Shown: positions 1 to 8,286, counted from the first letter of the stretch. The stretch is 31,712 bases of DNA from an uncultured Lachnospiraceae bacterium (GCA_910587955.1 CAJUNN010000038.1:1-31712); one strand, 5' to 3'. The notes: generated by a model from the sequence alone, not told the origin. Numbers and translations are program-made.

Positions 1-2
1 AT

Positions 3-1964
3 TACGAATGCGGACTGGATGCGGTGATTGTGCAGGATCTGGGCGTGTTTTCCTACATCCGGGAGCAGTTTCCGGATCTGCCTATCCATGCCAGCACACA
101 GATGACAGTTCTCGGAGCCGGAGGCGCAGCCTTCTTAAAGGATCTGGGTGCGGCCCGGGTGGTGACGGCCCGGGAGCTTTCCCTGGAAGAACTGCGGCTG
201 ATTCATGAGACTGTGGACATTGAGATCGAGAGCTTTGTCCATGGAGCCCTGTGCTACTGCTATTCCGGCCAGTGCCTGTTTAGCAGTATGCTGGGAGGGC
301 GGAGCGGAAACCGCGGGCGCTGCGCCCAGCCCTGCCGTCTTCCCTATGGGCTGGAAACGGGAGGGCCGGTGAGAAACGGCCAGGCAGAGTCCTATCTTTT
401 AAGTCCTAAGGATATGTGTACCCTGGAATTGCTGCCGAAGATCCTGGAAGCCGGCGTCTGCTCCCTGAAGATAGAAGGCCGGATGAAGCGGCCGGAGTAT
501 ACGGCAGGGGTGGTCCGTATCTACCGGAAATATCTGGATTACCTTTTGGAACATGGAGACGCAGGGTATCGGGCGGCAGAGGAGGACCTCAAGGAACTTG
601 GCGCGCTGTATAACCGGGGCGGTTTTTCCCAGGGGTATTACCGGCAGCATAACGGCCGGAATCTCATATCTTTGAGCCGCCCCAACCATTTTGAAAAGAA
701 GGGGAAGAAAGCGCTGAAAGAAAAGCAGGCTTATGAGAACCTTCTGTCGCAGCTGAACGAGACTTACGTAAATGCAGAAAAGAAGGAAAAAATTCAGGGA
801 ATCTTCAAAGTTTCTACGAAATTTCCCACGGAATTTGTGGTACAATGCAGGGAGGAACAGGTAAAAATCCAGGGAGAATCGGCCCAGCCGCCTAAAAGCC
901 GCCCTCTCGCAAAAGAAGAGATGGAGCGGAGGCTTTCCAAAACCGGGGATACGCCTTTTGTATTCGAAAAACTGGAGCTCCGTTCGGAAGAGGAAGTCTT
1001 TTTTCCGGTAGGGCAGCTGAACCAGATGCGCAGAAGTGCCCTGGAGGCTTTGGAGGAGCGGCTCTCCGGGAAAGGGAGCCGCCCGGCACCAAAGACAGGG
1101 ATTTTGAAAAAAGAGACAGCTCCCAAAAGAGAAAGCGCTTCCGGCACGTGGGAGTTTGATCTCCATGTGCAGATAGAGGATCCTGCATTGCTTCCGGAGA
1201 TTCTGGCTGTTCCCCAGGTATCTGCCGTCTACCTGTCCGGCGAATGTTCGGAGCCGGAAGGGCTTTCCCGTGCAGCCGGAGCCTGCCATAGGGCCGGAAA
1301 GAAGTGTATTCTGGTGCTTCCGCCCGTCTTCCGCCAAAGGGAGCAGCAGTTTTTCCAAAAGCGGCTGAATCTTTTAAGGGAAGCGGAACTTGACGGAATT
1401 GCGGCGGAAAATCTGGACGAGGTGCAATTTCTTAAGGATCACTTAGCAGAGATTCCCGTTATTTTGGATCACAGACTGTATACTTTTAACCGGGAGAGTC
1501 TTTCCTTCTGGAAAAAGCAGGGGATTCTCTACGATACCCTGCCTTTGGAGCTGAACAGGCAGGAGCTTGCCCTCCGGGGCTGTCAGGACAGCGAACTGCT
1601 TGTATACGGCTACCTGCCTTTGATGGTTACGGCAGGGTGCCTGCACAAAACCATGAATCACTGCAGGCAGAGGACAGAAGTGTGGCATCTGTCAGACCGG
1701 TATCAAAAGGAGTTTCCGGTCTTGAATTACTGCCGGTTTTGTTATAATGTAATATATAACTGCGAACCTCTTTCCCTTCTGGGAAACCGGGCAGAAGTGG
1801 AGCGGCTTGCACCCAAAAGCCTGCGTTTGTGCTTTACTTTGGAGGAAAGATCCCAGGTTCTGCAGGTTTTAAGCCGGTTTGTGGAGGTTTATTGCCAGGG
1901 GAAGGCGGCAAAGCCTACGGGGGAAGCGTTTACCAGAGGACATTTCAAGCGGGGAGTAGAATAA
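3..1964 (+). CDS. U32 family peptidase-like protein (RlhA/TrhP type), 5' end outside window
   Basis: This gene is partial: the open frame runs off the left edge and 653 codons are visible. The U32 signature is clear at about nt 228-284, a Glu-Ser-Phe-Val-His-Gly stretch followed by Cys-x6-Cys. A further Cys-x3-Cys follows within 50 nt, and another Cys-x2-Cys group lies near nt 1731-1763. The core EGRMKRPEYTAG block is also typical. Proteins named U32 'peptidases' of this long form (with a DUF3656-like C-terminal half) include RlhA and TrhP, which hydroxylate cytidine in 23S rRNA or uridine in tRNA, probably through an iron-sulfur cluster held by such cysteines. I therefore favour RNA modification over proteolysis, but the exact substrate is inference. 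It ends only 7 nt before the SEDS gene, so the two may be co-transcribed. Confidence 0.88.
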   Translation, partial: YECGLDAVIVQDLGVFSYIREQFPDLPIHASTQMTVLGAGGAAFLKDLGAARVVTARELSLEELRLIHETVDIEIESFVHGALCYCYSGQCLFSSMLGGRSGNRGRCAQPCRLPYGLETGGPVRNGQAESYLLSPKDMCTLELLPKILEAGVCSLKIEGRMKRPEYTAGVVRIYRKYLDYLLEHGDAGYRAAEEDLKELGALYNRGGFSQGYYRQHNGRNLISLSRPNHFEKKGKKALKEKQAYENLLSQLNETYVNAEKKEKIQGIFKVSTKFPTEFVVQCREEQVKIQGESAQPPKSRPLAKEEMERRLSKTGDTPFVFEKLELRSEEEVFFPVGQLNQMRRSALEALEERLSGKGSRPAPKTGILKKETAPKRESASGTWEFDLHVQIEDPALLPEILAVPQVSAVYLSGECSEPEGLSRAAGACHRAGKKCILVLPPVFRQREQQFFQKRLNLLREAELDGIAAENLDEVQFLKDHLAEIPVILDHRLYTFNRESLSFWKKQGILYDTLPLELNRQELALRGCQDSELLVYGYLPLMVTAGCLHKTMNHCRQRTEVWHLSDRYQKEFPVLNYCRFCYNVIYNCEPLSLLGNRAEVERLAPKSLRLCFTLEERSQVLQVLSRFVEVYCQGKAAKPTGEAFTRGHFKRGVE

Positions 1965-1971
1965 CCGGGAT

Positions 1972-3348
1972 ATGACGAATTTAATTGTAGAATTATCCAA
2001 ATATGCTTTTATTATATTAATGGCCCTCTATACGTATCTGTGTTTTTCGGTTTTAAAGAAAAAGCAGGAAGGGGAGATCCGTTACGGCTTCGGGGTGCAG
2101 ACCTTTCTGATGTTTCTCATCCACCTGCTGGCTTATGTGGTGATTTACCTGCAGACGGAGCAGGTGAAGGTGCTGGTTTTTTATCTTCTTCAGGTCTTTG
2201 CCCTGCAGACGGTCCGGGTTGTGTGCCAGGTGATTTATCCCAAGATAAACCGGCTGGTGTTAAACAATATGTGCCTGATGCTGTCTTTGGGGTTTATTAT
2301 CCTTACCCGCCTTTCCTACGACCGTGCAGTCCGGCAGTTCCAGATGGTAGCGGTTTCCCTGGTAATTTTCCTGGTAATTCCGGTTTTGATACGAAAGTGC
2401 GGTTTTCTTCAGAAGCTCCCTTGGGTTTACGGAGGCATCGGTCTTCTTCTGCTGGTGATGGTAGCCTTTTTCGGAGATACCAGCAACGGCGCCAAGCTGT
2501 CCATCGAGATTGCGGGGTTCGGCCTGCAGCCTTCGGAATTTGTAAAGATTTCTTTTGTATTTTTTACGGCCGCCCGTCTGTCCGAAAGTGTGAAGTTCCG
2601 GGATCTGGTGCTGACCACGGCCATGGCAGCCCTCCATGTTCTGATACTGGTGTACTCCAGGGACCTGGGCGGGGCTCTTTTGTTTTTTATCACGTATCTG
2701 GTGATGCTCTATGCAGCTTCCAAAAAGCCTTTTTATCTTCTGAGCGGCCTGGGGGCCGGATGTGCGGCAGCGTTTGCAGGCTACCGTCTGTTTGCCCATG
2801 TGCGTGTCCGCGTGCTGGCCTGGAGCGATCCCTTCCGGGTCATTGACAACGAGGGCTACCAGATTACCCAGTCCCTCTTCGCCATCGGTACGGGCGGCTG
2901 GTTCGGTATGGGGCTTTGCAGGGGAACACCGGGCAAGATTCCCATTGTGGATCAGGATTTTATATTTTCGGCCCTTGCGGAAGAATTCGGCGGCATCTTT
3001 GCCCTCTGCCTGATTCTCATTTGCATGAGCTGCTTTGTGATGTTCGTGAATATTGCTATGCAGATCAAAAACAATTTTTATAAATATACGGCTCTTGGAC
3101 TGGGAACTTTTTACGGATTCCAGGTATTTCTTACCATTGGCGGAGCCATCAAGTTTATTCCCTCCACCGGAGTGACCCTGCCTCTTATCAGTTACGGGGG
3201 GAGTTCTGTGGTTTCCACCATCGCTGTATTTGCTATTATCCAGGGCATGTATCTTTTAAAGGAAGATGAGGATTCAAAGATTGGAAAAAAACGCAAGCAA
3301 ACGGCAAAAGCCAAGACAAAATCTCTCAAAACAGAAGAAAAACCATGA
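1972..3348 (+). CDS. SEDS peptidoglycan glycosyltransferase (FtsW/RodA/SpoVE family)
   Basis: This is a 458-residue polytopic membrane protein with about ten hydrophobic segments and a lysine-rich C-terminal tail. SEDS landmarks are present: the QPSEFVK block at residues 186-192, an RDLGGA motif with Asp231 (the conserved periplasmic acidic position), and the C-terminal SYGGSS motif. SEDS proteins polymerise lipid II into glycan strands at the outer face of the membrane and work with a class B PBP. The next gene is exactly such a PBP and starts inside this one, so the pair is probably translationally coupled, as in the actinobacterial RodA-PbpA pair. Whether it serves elongation, division or spore cortex synthesis cannot be told from the sequence. 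The start at 1972 has only a weak GGGA ribosome site. Confidence 0.93.
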   Translation: MTNLIVELSKYAFIILMALYTYLCFSVLKKKQEGEIRYGFGVQTFLMFLIHLLAYVVIYLQTEQVKVLVFYLLQVFALQTVRVVCQVIYPKINRLVLNNMCLMLSLGFIILTRLSYDRAVRQFQMVAVSLVIFLVIPVLIRKCGFLQKLPWVYGGIGLLLLVMVAFFGDTSNGAKLSIEIAGFGLQPSEFVKISFVFFTAARLSESVKFRDLVLTTAMAALHVLILVYSRDLGGALLFFITYLVMLYAASKKPFYLLSGLGAGCAAAFAGYRLFAHVRVRVLAWSDPFRVIDNEGYQITQSLFAIGTGGWFGMGLCRGTPGKIPIVDQDFIFSALAEEFGGIFALCLILICMSCFVMFVNIAMQIKNNFYKYTALGLGTFYGFQVFLTIGGAIKFIPSTGVTLPLISYGGSSVVSTIAVFAIIQGMYLLKEDEDSKIGKKRKQTAKAKTKSLKTEEKP

Positions 3349-4744
3349 GCTGGCAGTGATTACGTATCTTTTTGTGGGATTGTTTGTGCTTATGAGCGGG
3401 TATTTTGTCTACTTTGAGGCGGTGCTCCGCCCGGATGTGATCAACAACCCTTACAATTCCAGACAGGAAACCTTTGCAGAGCGGGTGGTGCGGGGGAATA
3501 TTCTCGCCTCGGACGGAACGGTTCTGGCCCGGACCAACGTGGCGGAGGACGGGACCGAGACCCGGGAGTATCCCTACGGGAACCTGTTCGCCCACGTGGT
3601 GGGATATTCCACGATGGGACGGACCGGCATTGAGTCTCTGGCCAATTTCAGCCTCCTTACCTCCAATGCTTTTATTGGGGAACGCATTTCCAGGGAACTG
3701 CAGGAAGAAAAAAATATGGGTGACAGTGTAGTGACCACCCTGGATTTGAACCTGCAGCAGACGGCCTATGATGCCCTGGGAAACCAGAAAGGGGCAGTGG
3801 TGGTGCTGGAGGTGAAGACGGGGCGGGTGCTTGCCATGGTTTCCAAGCCGGATTACGATCCCAACCGCATGGAAGAGGACTGGGAGCTTCTGACGAGGGA
3901 GGATGAGAGCGAGAGCGTTCTCTATAACCGGGCATCCCAGGGACTCTATGCACCGGGCTCCACCTTTAAAATCATTACCCTGCTGGAGTATATGCGGGAA
4001 AAGAAAAACTATGAGGCTTTTACCTTTGACTGTACGGGAGGTCTGACCCGGGGAGATTATACCATCAGCTGTTACAATAAGACCGTCCACGGGGAAGAAG
4101 ATTTACAGGAGGCCTTTGCTAAATCCTGCAACGGAGCTTTCGCCTCCATCGGTCTTTCTTTGGACAAGGGGGCCTTTACATCCACCTGTGAGGGACTGTT
4201 GTTTAACTCGGAGCTTCCCGTAGCTATTCCCTATTCCAAGAGCTCTTTTGCCATGGGAAGCGGCGCCGGGGAGCCGGAGCAGATGATGACGGCCATCGGC
4301 CAGGGAAAGACGGTAGTTTCTCCCCTTCACATGGCTATGATTGTGAGCAGTATCGGAAATCAGGGAATGCTGATGCGGCCGTATTTCCTGGATTCCGTGG
4401 AAACCTATACGGGAGGCCGGGTCAAAACTTACCGTCCGTCTGCATACAAAAGCCTCATGTCGGAGGAAGAAGCCGAAATCTTGAAAGAATACATGCGGGA
4501 GGTAGTGGTCTTAGGTACAGGCCGGGGCTTAAACGATCTGGGCTTTCCGGTTGCGGGAAAAACGGGTACGGCGGAGTACTCCAGCGATAAAACCAAAAGC
4601 CATGCCTGGTTTGCCGGCTTCTCCGATACCGGGTCAGAGGACGATATCGCCGTCTGCGTGGTAGTGGAAGAGATGGGATCCAGCAGCGAGTATTCGGTTC
4701 CCATTGCCAGGAAGATCTTTGCTGCATGGAACAGCGGCCGGTAG
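3266..4744 (+). CDS. Class B penicillin-binding protein (PbpA/FtsI-like transpeptidase)
   Basis: The protein has 492 residues, close to the length of mycobacterial PbpA, with no PASTA tail. A basic cytoplasmic N-terminus (residues 1-28) is followed by one membrane anchor (about 30-50), then a short pedestal domain and the transpeptidase domain. All three active-site motifs are intact: S232-T-F-K235 (acylated serine), S287-C-N289 and K432-T-G-T435. It cross-links peptidoglycan outside the membrane and is the natural partner of the SEDS protein before it. The start at 3266 lies 83 nt inside the upstream gene. It is preferred because an AAAGGA site precedes it and because later ATGs would cut the membrane anchor. 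No terminator is evident downstream; a new promoter begins within 5 nt of the stop. Confidence 0.93.
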   Translation: MRIQRLEKNASKRQKPRQNLSKQKKNHELAVITYLFVGLFVLMSGYFVYFEAVLRPDVINNPYNSRQETFAERVVRGNILASDGTVLARTNVAEDGTETREYPYGNLFAHVVGYSTMGRTGIESLANFSLLTSNAFIGERISRELQEEKNMGDSVVTTLDLNLQQTAYDALGNQKGAVVVLEVKTGRVLAMVSKPDYDPNRMEEDWELLTREDESESVLYNRASQGLYAPGSTFKIITLLEYMREKKNYEAFTFDCTGGLTRGDYTISCYNKTVHGEEDLQEAFAKSCNGAFASIGLSLDKGAFTSTCEGLLFNSELPVAIPYSKSSFAMGSGAGEPEQMMTAIGQGKTVVSPLHMAMIVSSIGNQGMLMRPYFLDSVETYTGGRVKTYRPSAYKSLMSEEEAEILKEYMREVVVLGTGRGLNDLGFPVAGKTGTAEYSSDKTKSHAWFAGFSDTGSEDDIAVCVVVEEMGSSSEYSVPIARKIFAAWNSGR

Positions 4745-4748
4745 GGGC

Positions 4749-4777
4749 TTGTCAAACTCCGAAAAAAGAGTTATACT
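4749..4777 (+). promoter_or_regulatory. Sigma-A promoter of the NUDIX gene
   Basis: TTGTCA (4749-4754), a 17-nt spacer and TATACT (4772-4777) make a near-consensus promoter directly after the PBP stop codon. Transcription should start near 4784, leaving a leader of about 87 nt before the NUDIX start codon. Confidence 0.8.
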
Positions 4778-4786
4778 ATCGAAAAG

Positions 4787-4841
4787 TATACCTTAACGGA
4801 CAGTTCGAAGGACTTGTCATACGGGATGCCCGAAGGGTATA
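4787..4841 (+). promoter_or_regulatory. Compact three-way-junction RNA leader, function unknown
   Basis: The first 55 or so transcribed bases can fold into a small closed three-way junction. The outer stem pairs 4787-4793 with 4835-4841 (TATACCT with GGGTATA, one G-U). A second stem pairs GACAGT (4799-4804) with ACTTGTC (4812-4818), with one bulged T and a 7-base loop. A third stem is CGGG/CCCG (4822-4825 with 4829-4832) with an ATG triloop. The outer stem begins almost at the predicted transcription start. It does not match any riboswitch consensus I know. It could be a ligand sensor, a protein site or a stabilising 5' structure. The fold was derived by hand, not by energy calculation. Confidence 0.45.
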
Positions 4842-4870
4842 GAAACACACCAGAACGGGGAGGTTTGGCA

Positions 4871-5323
4871 ATGATTGAGGCTACCAGTTGCGGCGGTGTG
4901 GTAATATTTCGCGGGAAAATTCTTCTCCTTTACAAGAATTACAAGAACCGGTACGAGGGCTGGGTTCTGCCCAAAGGAACCGTGGAACAGGGGGAAGAGT
5001 ACAAGGATACTGCGGTGAGGGAGGTCCGGGAGGAGACAGGCGTGGAGGCTTCCATTATCAAATATATCGGGAAAAGCCAGTATTCTTTTACAGTGCCTGA
5101 AGATACGGTGGAGAAGGATGTCCACTGGTATCTGATGATGGCCGATAATTACTACAGCAAACCGCAGCGCGAGGAATATTTTATAGATTCGGGCTATTAC
5201 AAATTTCACGAGGCGTATCACTTGTTAAAATTTTCCAACGAGAAACAGATTTTGGAACGGGCATACAACGAATATCTGGATTTGAAAAAAAGCAATCTCT
5301 GGGGAAATAAAAAATACTTTTAG
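4871..5323 (+). CDS. NUDIX hydrolase
   Basis: This is a 150-residue protein with a perfect NUDIX box at residues 36-58: G36-x5-E42-x7-R50-E-V-x-E54-E-x-G57-V. NUDIX enzymes use this helix to hold Mg2+ and cleave a diphosphate linked to another moiety. The length and the WVLPKG lead-in resemble diadenosine-polyphosphate or (d)NTP hydrolases, but the substrate cannot be read from sequence. The frame stays open upstream to a TTG at 4814. The ATG at 4871 is chosen because GGGGAGG (4857-4863) sits 7 nt in front of it and because the upstream stretch is the folded leader. The gene has its own promoter and is followed by a dyad at 5322-5369, so it may be monocistronic. Confidence 0.92.
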   Translation: MIEATSCGGVVIFRGKILLLYKNYKNRYEGWVLPKGTVEQGEEYKDTAVREVREETGVEASIIKYIGKSQYSFTVPEDTVEKDVHWYLMMADNYYSKPQREEYFIDSGYYKFHEAYHLLKFSNEKQILERAYNEYLDLKKSNLWGNKKYF

Positions 5324-5369
5324 GGACTGTGGCAAAGGAAGCCGGAGGGTTTGTTTTGCGTCAGTCCTT
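5322..5369 (+). repeat. Inverted repeat after the NUDIX gene, possible weak terminator
   Basis: AGGGACTG (5322-5329) can pair with CAGTCCTT (5362-5369), and inside it GCAAA (5332-5336) pairs with TTTGC (5355-5359). The stem overlaps the NUDIX stop codon. The tail after it is pyrimidine-rich but has no real T-run, so termination would be partial at best. Confidence 0.35.
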
Positions 5370-5394
5370 CCTCTTGTAAGGAGAAGGAAAACCG

Positions 5395-5718
5395 ATGAGA
5401 TGGGCAGAAAATCTTTATCTAAGTGAAAAAACAGCGAAAAAAAAGGACAAGATTATAAGGAAGGCAAACAGAGGCATCGGTATGGTCAGCATTTATTTTA
5501 TTGTCCTGGCAGCCAATGAAAAGAATTTGTTTGAGATATTCCACGGGGCCTATTTGAAGCAGCCCGCTTTTTACCGGAGAGATCCCTTTGTAGTGGGGAT
5601 TGCTTCCGGCTATGAGGAGGCGCTGGAGCTTCTTAAGCAGATGGTGGAAGACATTTACCGGGAGACTTCGGGCTTTTTAGTACGGGAGTATTTTGGAGAG
5701 CGCAGACAGGAGAGCTAG
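5395..5718 (+). CDS. Conserved-looking hypothetical protein, 107 residues
   Basis: I do not recognise a named family. The protein is soluble in appearance, very basic at its start (a Lys/Arg-rich stretch at residues 12-27), with a hydrophobic strand around residues 28-39 and a mixed helical C-terminus. An AAGGAGAAGG ribosome site precedes the ATG by about 6 nt, and the stop codon directly abuts the ATG of the DUF2953 gene. It is therefore almost certainly translated and co-transcribed with the YtfI/GerW pair. That context makes a sporulation-linked or housekeeping role possible but does not prove it. Confidence 0.75.
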   Translation: MRWAENLYLSEKTAKKKDKIIRKANRGIGMVSIYFIVLAANEKNLFEIFHGAYLKQPAFYRRDPFVVGIASGYEEALELLKQMVEDIYRETSGFLVREYFGERRQES

Positions 5719-6681
5719 ATGTTGCAAATATTGTTACTCATTCTGAAAATCTTGGGTCTTATTTTGGCATGGCTTCTGGGAATTTTGCTGTTCCTGCTGC
5801 TCATCCTTCTCTTTGTCCCCTTCCGTTACCGGGTTTACGCAGGCAGGAAGGGGGAATGGCTGGTCCGGGGAAAGGTTACATGGCTTCTGCGGATCGTAAG
5901 CTTCCCCTTCGTGTTTGAAAAGGGAGTATTTACTGCAAAGCTGAAAGTTTTCGGCCTGACCGTAAAGAATTTTACGGAGGACGAGGAGGAGCTGGAAGGG
6001 AAAGAGGTGCGTTTCTTCCGGGATGTGCAGGAGGAGGCAGAAGATCTGGCCTATGAGGAGGTTTTTGGGGAAGCAGAGCGTACAGGCGGGGAAGAGATCC
6101 CGGCTGTCCTGCCGCAGACGGAAACGGATGTTTTGCGAAAGGGACCGGCAGAGAAGCAGGAATCAAAGCAGGAGGAGAAGGAGCCTTCCAGGACCCGGAA
6201 AAAAAATATTTTCGCGAAATTTTTACAGAAGCTCCGTTCTGCGGCGCAGTTTCTTAAGGGGCTTTCCAAAAAAATAAGAAATCTTAAATATACAATTCGA
6301 AGGTTCTGTGTTAAAATGAAACGAGGAATCCGGAAGGTGCGGGAAACAAAAGCTTTCCTAACGGATGAGCGGACGCACGCTGCTTTTCGGGCGGCCCTGC
6401 GGGAGGTTCTGCTTCTCTTAAAAGCCCTTCTGCCCCGCAAAATCCGCGGGGAAGTGCATTTTGGAACGGAAGATCCGGCGCTGACCGGAGAAATTCTGGG
6501 CGGAATCGGTATATTCTATCCGGTTTTTATGGATAATGTTAAGGTATTCCCGGATTTTGAAGCGCCTGTTTTGGAAGGTGAGCTTTTGATAAAAGGCAGG
6601 ATCCGGCTTGTAACGGTCCTGGGGATTGCCATAAGGCTCTGGATGGATAAGAATGTCCGGTACGTATACCGGAAGTTATAG
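5719..6681 (+). CDS. DUF2953 (YtfI-like) membrane-anchored protein
   Basis: This is a 320-residue protein with a very hydrophobic N-terminus (residues 1-33, leucine-rich) that should act as a membrane anchor. A charged linker follows (about 85-170, rich in Glu, Lys and Arg), and then a C-terminal domain holding the HFGTEDPALTGEILGG stretch typical of DUF2953. In Bacillus subtilis the DUF2953 gene ytfI lies next to ytfJ (gerW), and the same order is kept here with only 12 nt between the genes. I infer a sporulation link from that synteny; the biochemical role is unknown. The start codon follows the previous stop directly, with CAGGAGAG as ribosome site. Confidence 0.82.
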   Translation: MLQILLLILKILGLILAWLLGILLFLLLILLFVPFRYRVYAGRKGEWLVRGKVTWLLRIVSFPFVFEKGVFTAKLKVFGLTVKNFTEDEEELEGKEVRFFRDVQEEAEDLAYEEVFGEAERTGGEEIPAVLPQTETDVLRKGPAEKQESKQEEKEPSRTRKKNIFAKFLQKLRSAAQFLKGLSKKIRNLKYTIRRFCVKMKRGIRKVRETKAFLTDERTHAAFRAALREVLLLLKALLPRKIRGEVHFGTEDPALTGEILGGIGIFYPVFMDNVKVFPDFEAPVLEGELLIKGRIRLVTVLGIAIRLWMDKNVRYVYRKL

Positions 6682-6693
6682 GAGGACCCTTTT

Positions 6694-7092
6694 ATGAATA
6701 ACAATTTTGACACTACGGTGGAATCCCTCTTTAAGGGAATGGATAGTTTTATCAGCACAAAGACAGTGGTGGGAGATGCCGTTACCGTGGGCGATACCAT
6801 TATCCTTCCTCTGGTGGATGTATCCTTCGGAGTGGGAGCGGGCGCTTTTGCCGGAGACAAGAAGCAGAATGCCGGCGGCGGTATGGGCGCCAAAATTTCT
6901 CCCAGCGCCATTCTGGTGATTTCCGGCGGCGTGACGAAGCTGGTTAATGTGAAGAACCAGGATACGGTTACAAAGATTCTGGATATGGTTCCTGATTTTG
7001 TGAATAAATTCACGGCCGGGAAAAAGGAAGAGAAGAGTCCGGTGGCTGACGCCATTCAGGATGCGGTGGATGTCATCGAACAGGATGAATAG
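6694..7092 (+). CDS. gerW: GerW family sporulation protein (YtfJ)
   Basis: This 132-residue protein has the typical family make-up: an N-terminal helix, then VVGDAVTVGDTIILPLVDVSFG, then a glycine-rich run (GVGAGAFAG ... GGGMGAKISP) and a final ISGG strand region. GerW/YtfJ is made in the forespore of B. subtilis and is needed for germination through the GerA receptor. The GGAGG ribosome site lies 8 nt before the ATG. It directly follows the YtfI-like gene, matching the Bacillus order. The C-terminal 30 residues are charged and look disordered. Confidence 0.92.
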   Translation: MNNNFDTTVESLFKGMDSFISTKTVVGDAVTVGDTIILPLVDVSFGVGAGAFAGDKKQNAGGGMGAKISPSAILVISGGVTKLVNVKNQDTVTKILDMVPDFVNKFTAGKKEEKSPVADAIQDAVDVIEQDE

Positions 7093-7157
7093 GGAAAGTA
7101 TCTGACGGCCGGTCCCCTGCATATATATAAAGAGAGAATATTTTGCCGGGAGCCGTT

Positions 7158-7319
7158 ATGAAACAGTTACTTGGATTCGTGATGTTCTGGATTGGAGTAG
7201 GGATACTGACCACCTTTTTTATGCCTGTACAGGGATGGTTCGTGCGGGCTTTGGCGGCGTTCTCTTTGATTCTGATCGGATATAACCTTTTTTCCTCCGG
7301 TGGAAAATGCGGAAAATAA
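7158..7319 (+). CDS. Small membrane protein, 53 residues
   Basis: This short frame encodes two hydrophobic segments (about residues 5-22 and 28-46) joined by a MPVQGW turn, with a Gly-Lys-Cys-Gly-Lys tail. A GGGAG site lies 6 nt before the ATG. The hydrophobic periodicity, the lone Lys at residue 2 and a basic tail are what a double-pass miniprotein would show. It sits between gerW and the TraX-like gene and overlaps nothing if the latter starts at 7345. No family is recognised and the function is unknown. Confidence 0.65.
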   Translation: MKQLLGFVMFWIGVGILTTFFMPVQGWFVRALAAFSLILIGYNLFSSGGKCGK

Positions 7320-7344
7320 ACAGCAGATAAGGGAGATTTCTTGT

Positions 7345-8229
7345 ATGTCTGTTACAAACCTTAAGCGGATTGCCCTTGCAGCCATGGTGTGCCATTATAT
7401 AGGTGCTTTCCTTCCGGGAGCACCCCTGTGGCTCCAGTGGATTGGGCGTCTGTCCGCTCCTCTGTTTTTTTACTGTATGGCCTGGAGTCTGGACAAGACC
7501 GGTGACAAACGCCTGTATTTTAAGCGCCTGTATTTCTGCAGTGTGGGAATGGCCGCATTCAACCTGATTCTCTCCGTTATTGTGGAGAAAACGGGACTGG
7601 TTACGGCCGTAACGACCAATATGTTTGCCTCCCTGTTTGCAGGAGCTCTGTTTATCGAATTTCTGGAGTATGCGAAGAGATATCCCAAGAGAGGGAAACG
7701 GATGCTTCGAAGCTTCCTGTTCTGGCAGCTGGCTTTTGCCGGCCTCTGGGCCGTTCTCTATGAACTGGCCGGTGTTCCCTATGCCTTTTTAAATCTGGCT
7801 TCCGCTGCTGTAGGAAGCGCCCTGACCTGTGAGGGAGCCTTTATGTACGTGCTAATGGGAGTGGCTTTTTATTATACCAAGGAGGACAAAAAGAAGCTGA
7901 GTATTGCCTACCTGGCTATCTGCCTGATCTTTTTTGTCAATTCAGCCTTCGGACTCTGGGGACGGATCTTTATGCTGCTGGGCAGCGATATCCTGGTAGC
8001 TATTATGGAGATTCTCACCGGGCTGGTTCTCTGGGGAGCCTCTTTCCGTCCGTTGTTTGATGTCAGCCATATGCTGAACAATGATTTCCAGTGGATGATG
8101 ATCGCGGCCCTGCCTCTGCTCTTGTGCTGCAACGGGAAAAAGGACCGGAGTTTTAAATATTTCTATTATATTTTTTATCCCGCCCATGTGTACATGCTCT
8201 GGTTTATCGGGACGGTGCTGATGGGATAG
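7345..8229 (+). CDS. TraX family membrane protein
   Basis: This is a 294-residue polytopic protein with about eight hydrophobic segments. It begins with LKRIALAAMVCHYIG and has the IGRLSAPLFFYCMAWSL stretch characteristic of TraX (PF05857). TraX of the F plasmid acetylates pilin; chromosomal homologues are common in Clostridia, where they are probably membrane acyltransferases of unknown substrate. A GTG at 7300 could extend the frame by 15 codons, but ATG 7345 has GGGAG 9 nt upstream and starts the conserved part. There is no conjugation gene nearby, so transfer of pili is not supported by context. Confidence 0.85.
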   Translation: MSVTNLKRIALAAMVCHYIGAFLPGAPLWLQWIGRLSAPLFFYCMAWSLDKTGDKRLYFKRLYFCSVGMAAFNLILSVIVEKTGLVTAVTTNMFASLFAGALFIEFLEYAKRYPKRGKRMLRSFLFWQLAFAGLWAVLYELAGVPYAFLNLASAAVGSALTCEGAFMYVLMGVAFYYTKEDKKKLSIAYLAICLIFFVNSAFGLWGRIFMLLGSDILVAIMEILTGLVLWGASFRPLFDVSHMLNNDFQWMMIAALPLLLCCNGKKDRSFKYFYYIFYPAHVYMLWFIGTVLMG

Positions 8230-8238
8230 AAGGAGAAG

Positions 8239-8270
8239 AAAAAAAAGGAGCCGTTGAACATCAACGGCTT
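8239..8270 (-). terminator. Rho-independent terminator of rpmB
   Basis: Reading the minus strand, a 9-bp stem (AGCCGTTGA with TCAACGGCT) with a three-base loop is followed by eight T residues (8239-8246 on the plus strand are all A). It lies 17 nt beyond the rpmB stop codon. The same stem may partly stop read-through from the TraX-like gene in the other direction, though the T-run there is poor. Confidence 0.88.
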
Positions 8271-8286
8271 CTTCCGGTTTTCATTT

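Noticed and set aside
399..1358. Long open frame on the minus strand inside the U32 gene
   Set aside because: It mirrors the coding strand of a clear family member, has no ribosome site and no recognisable domain.
7345..8229. TraX-like gene as a sign of a conjugative element
   Set aside because: No transfer, relaxase, integrase or attachment sites are nearby, and housekeeping genes flank it; chromosomal TraX-like genes are common.
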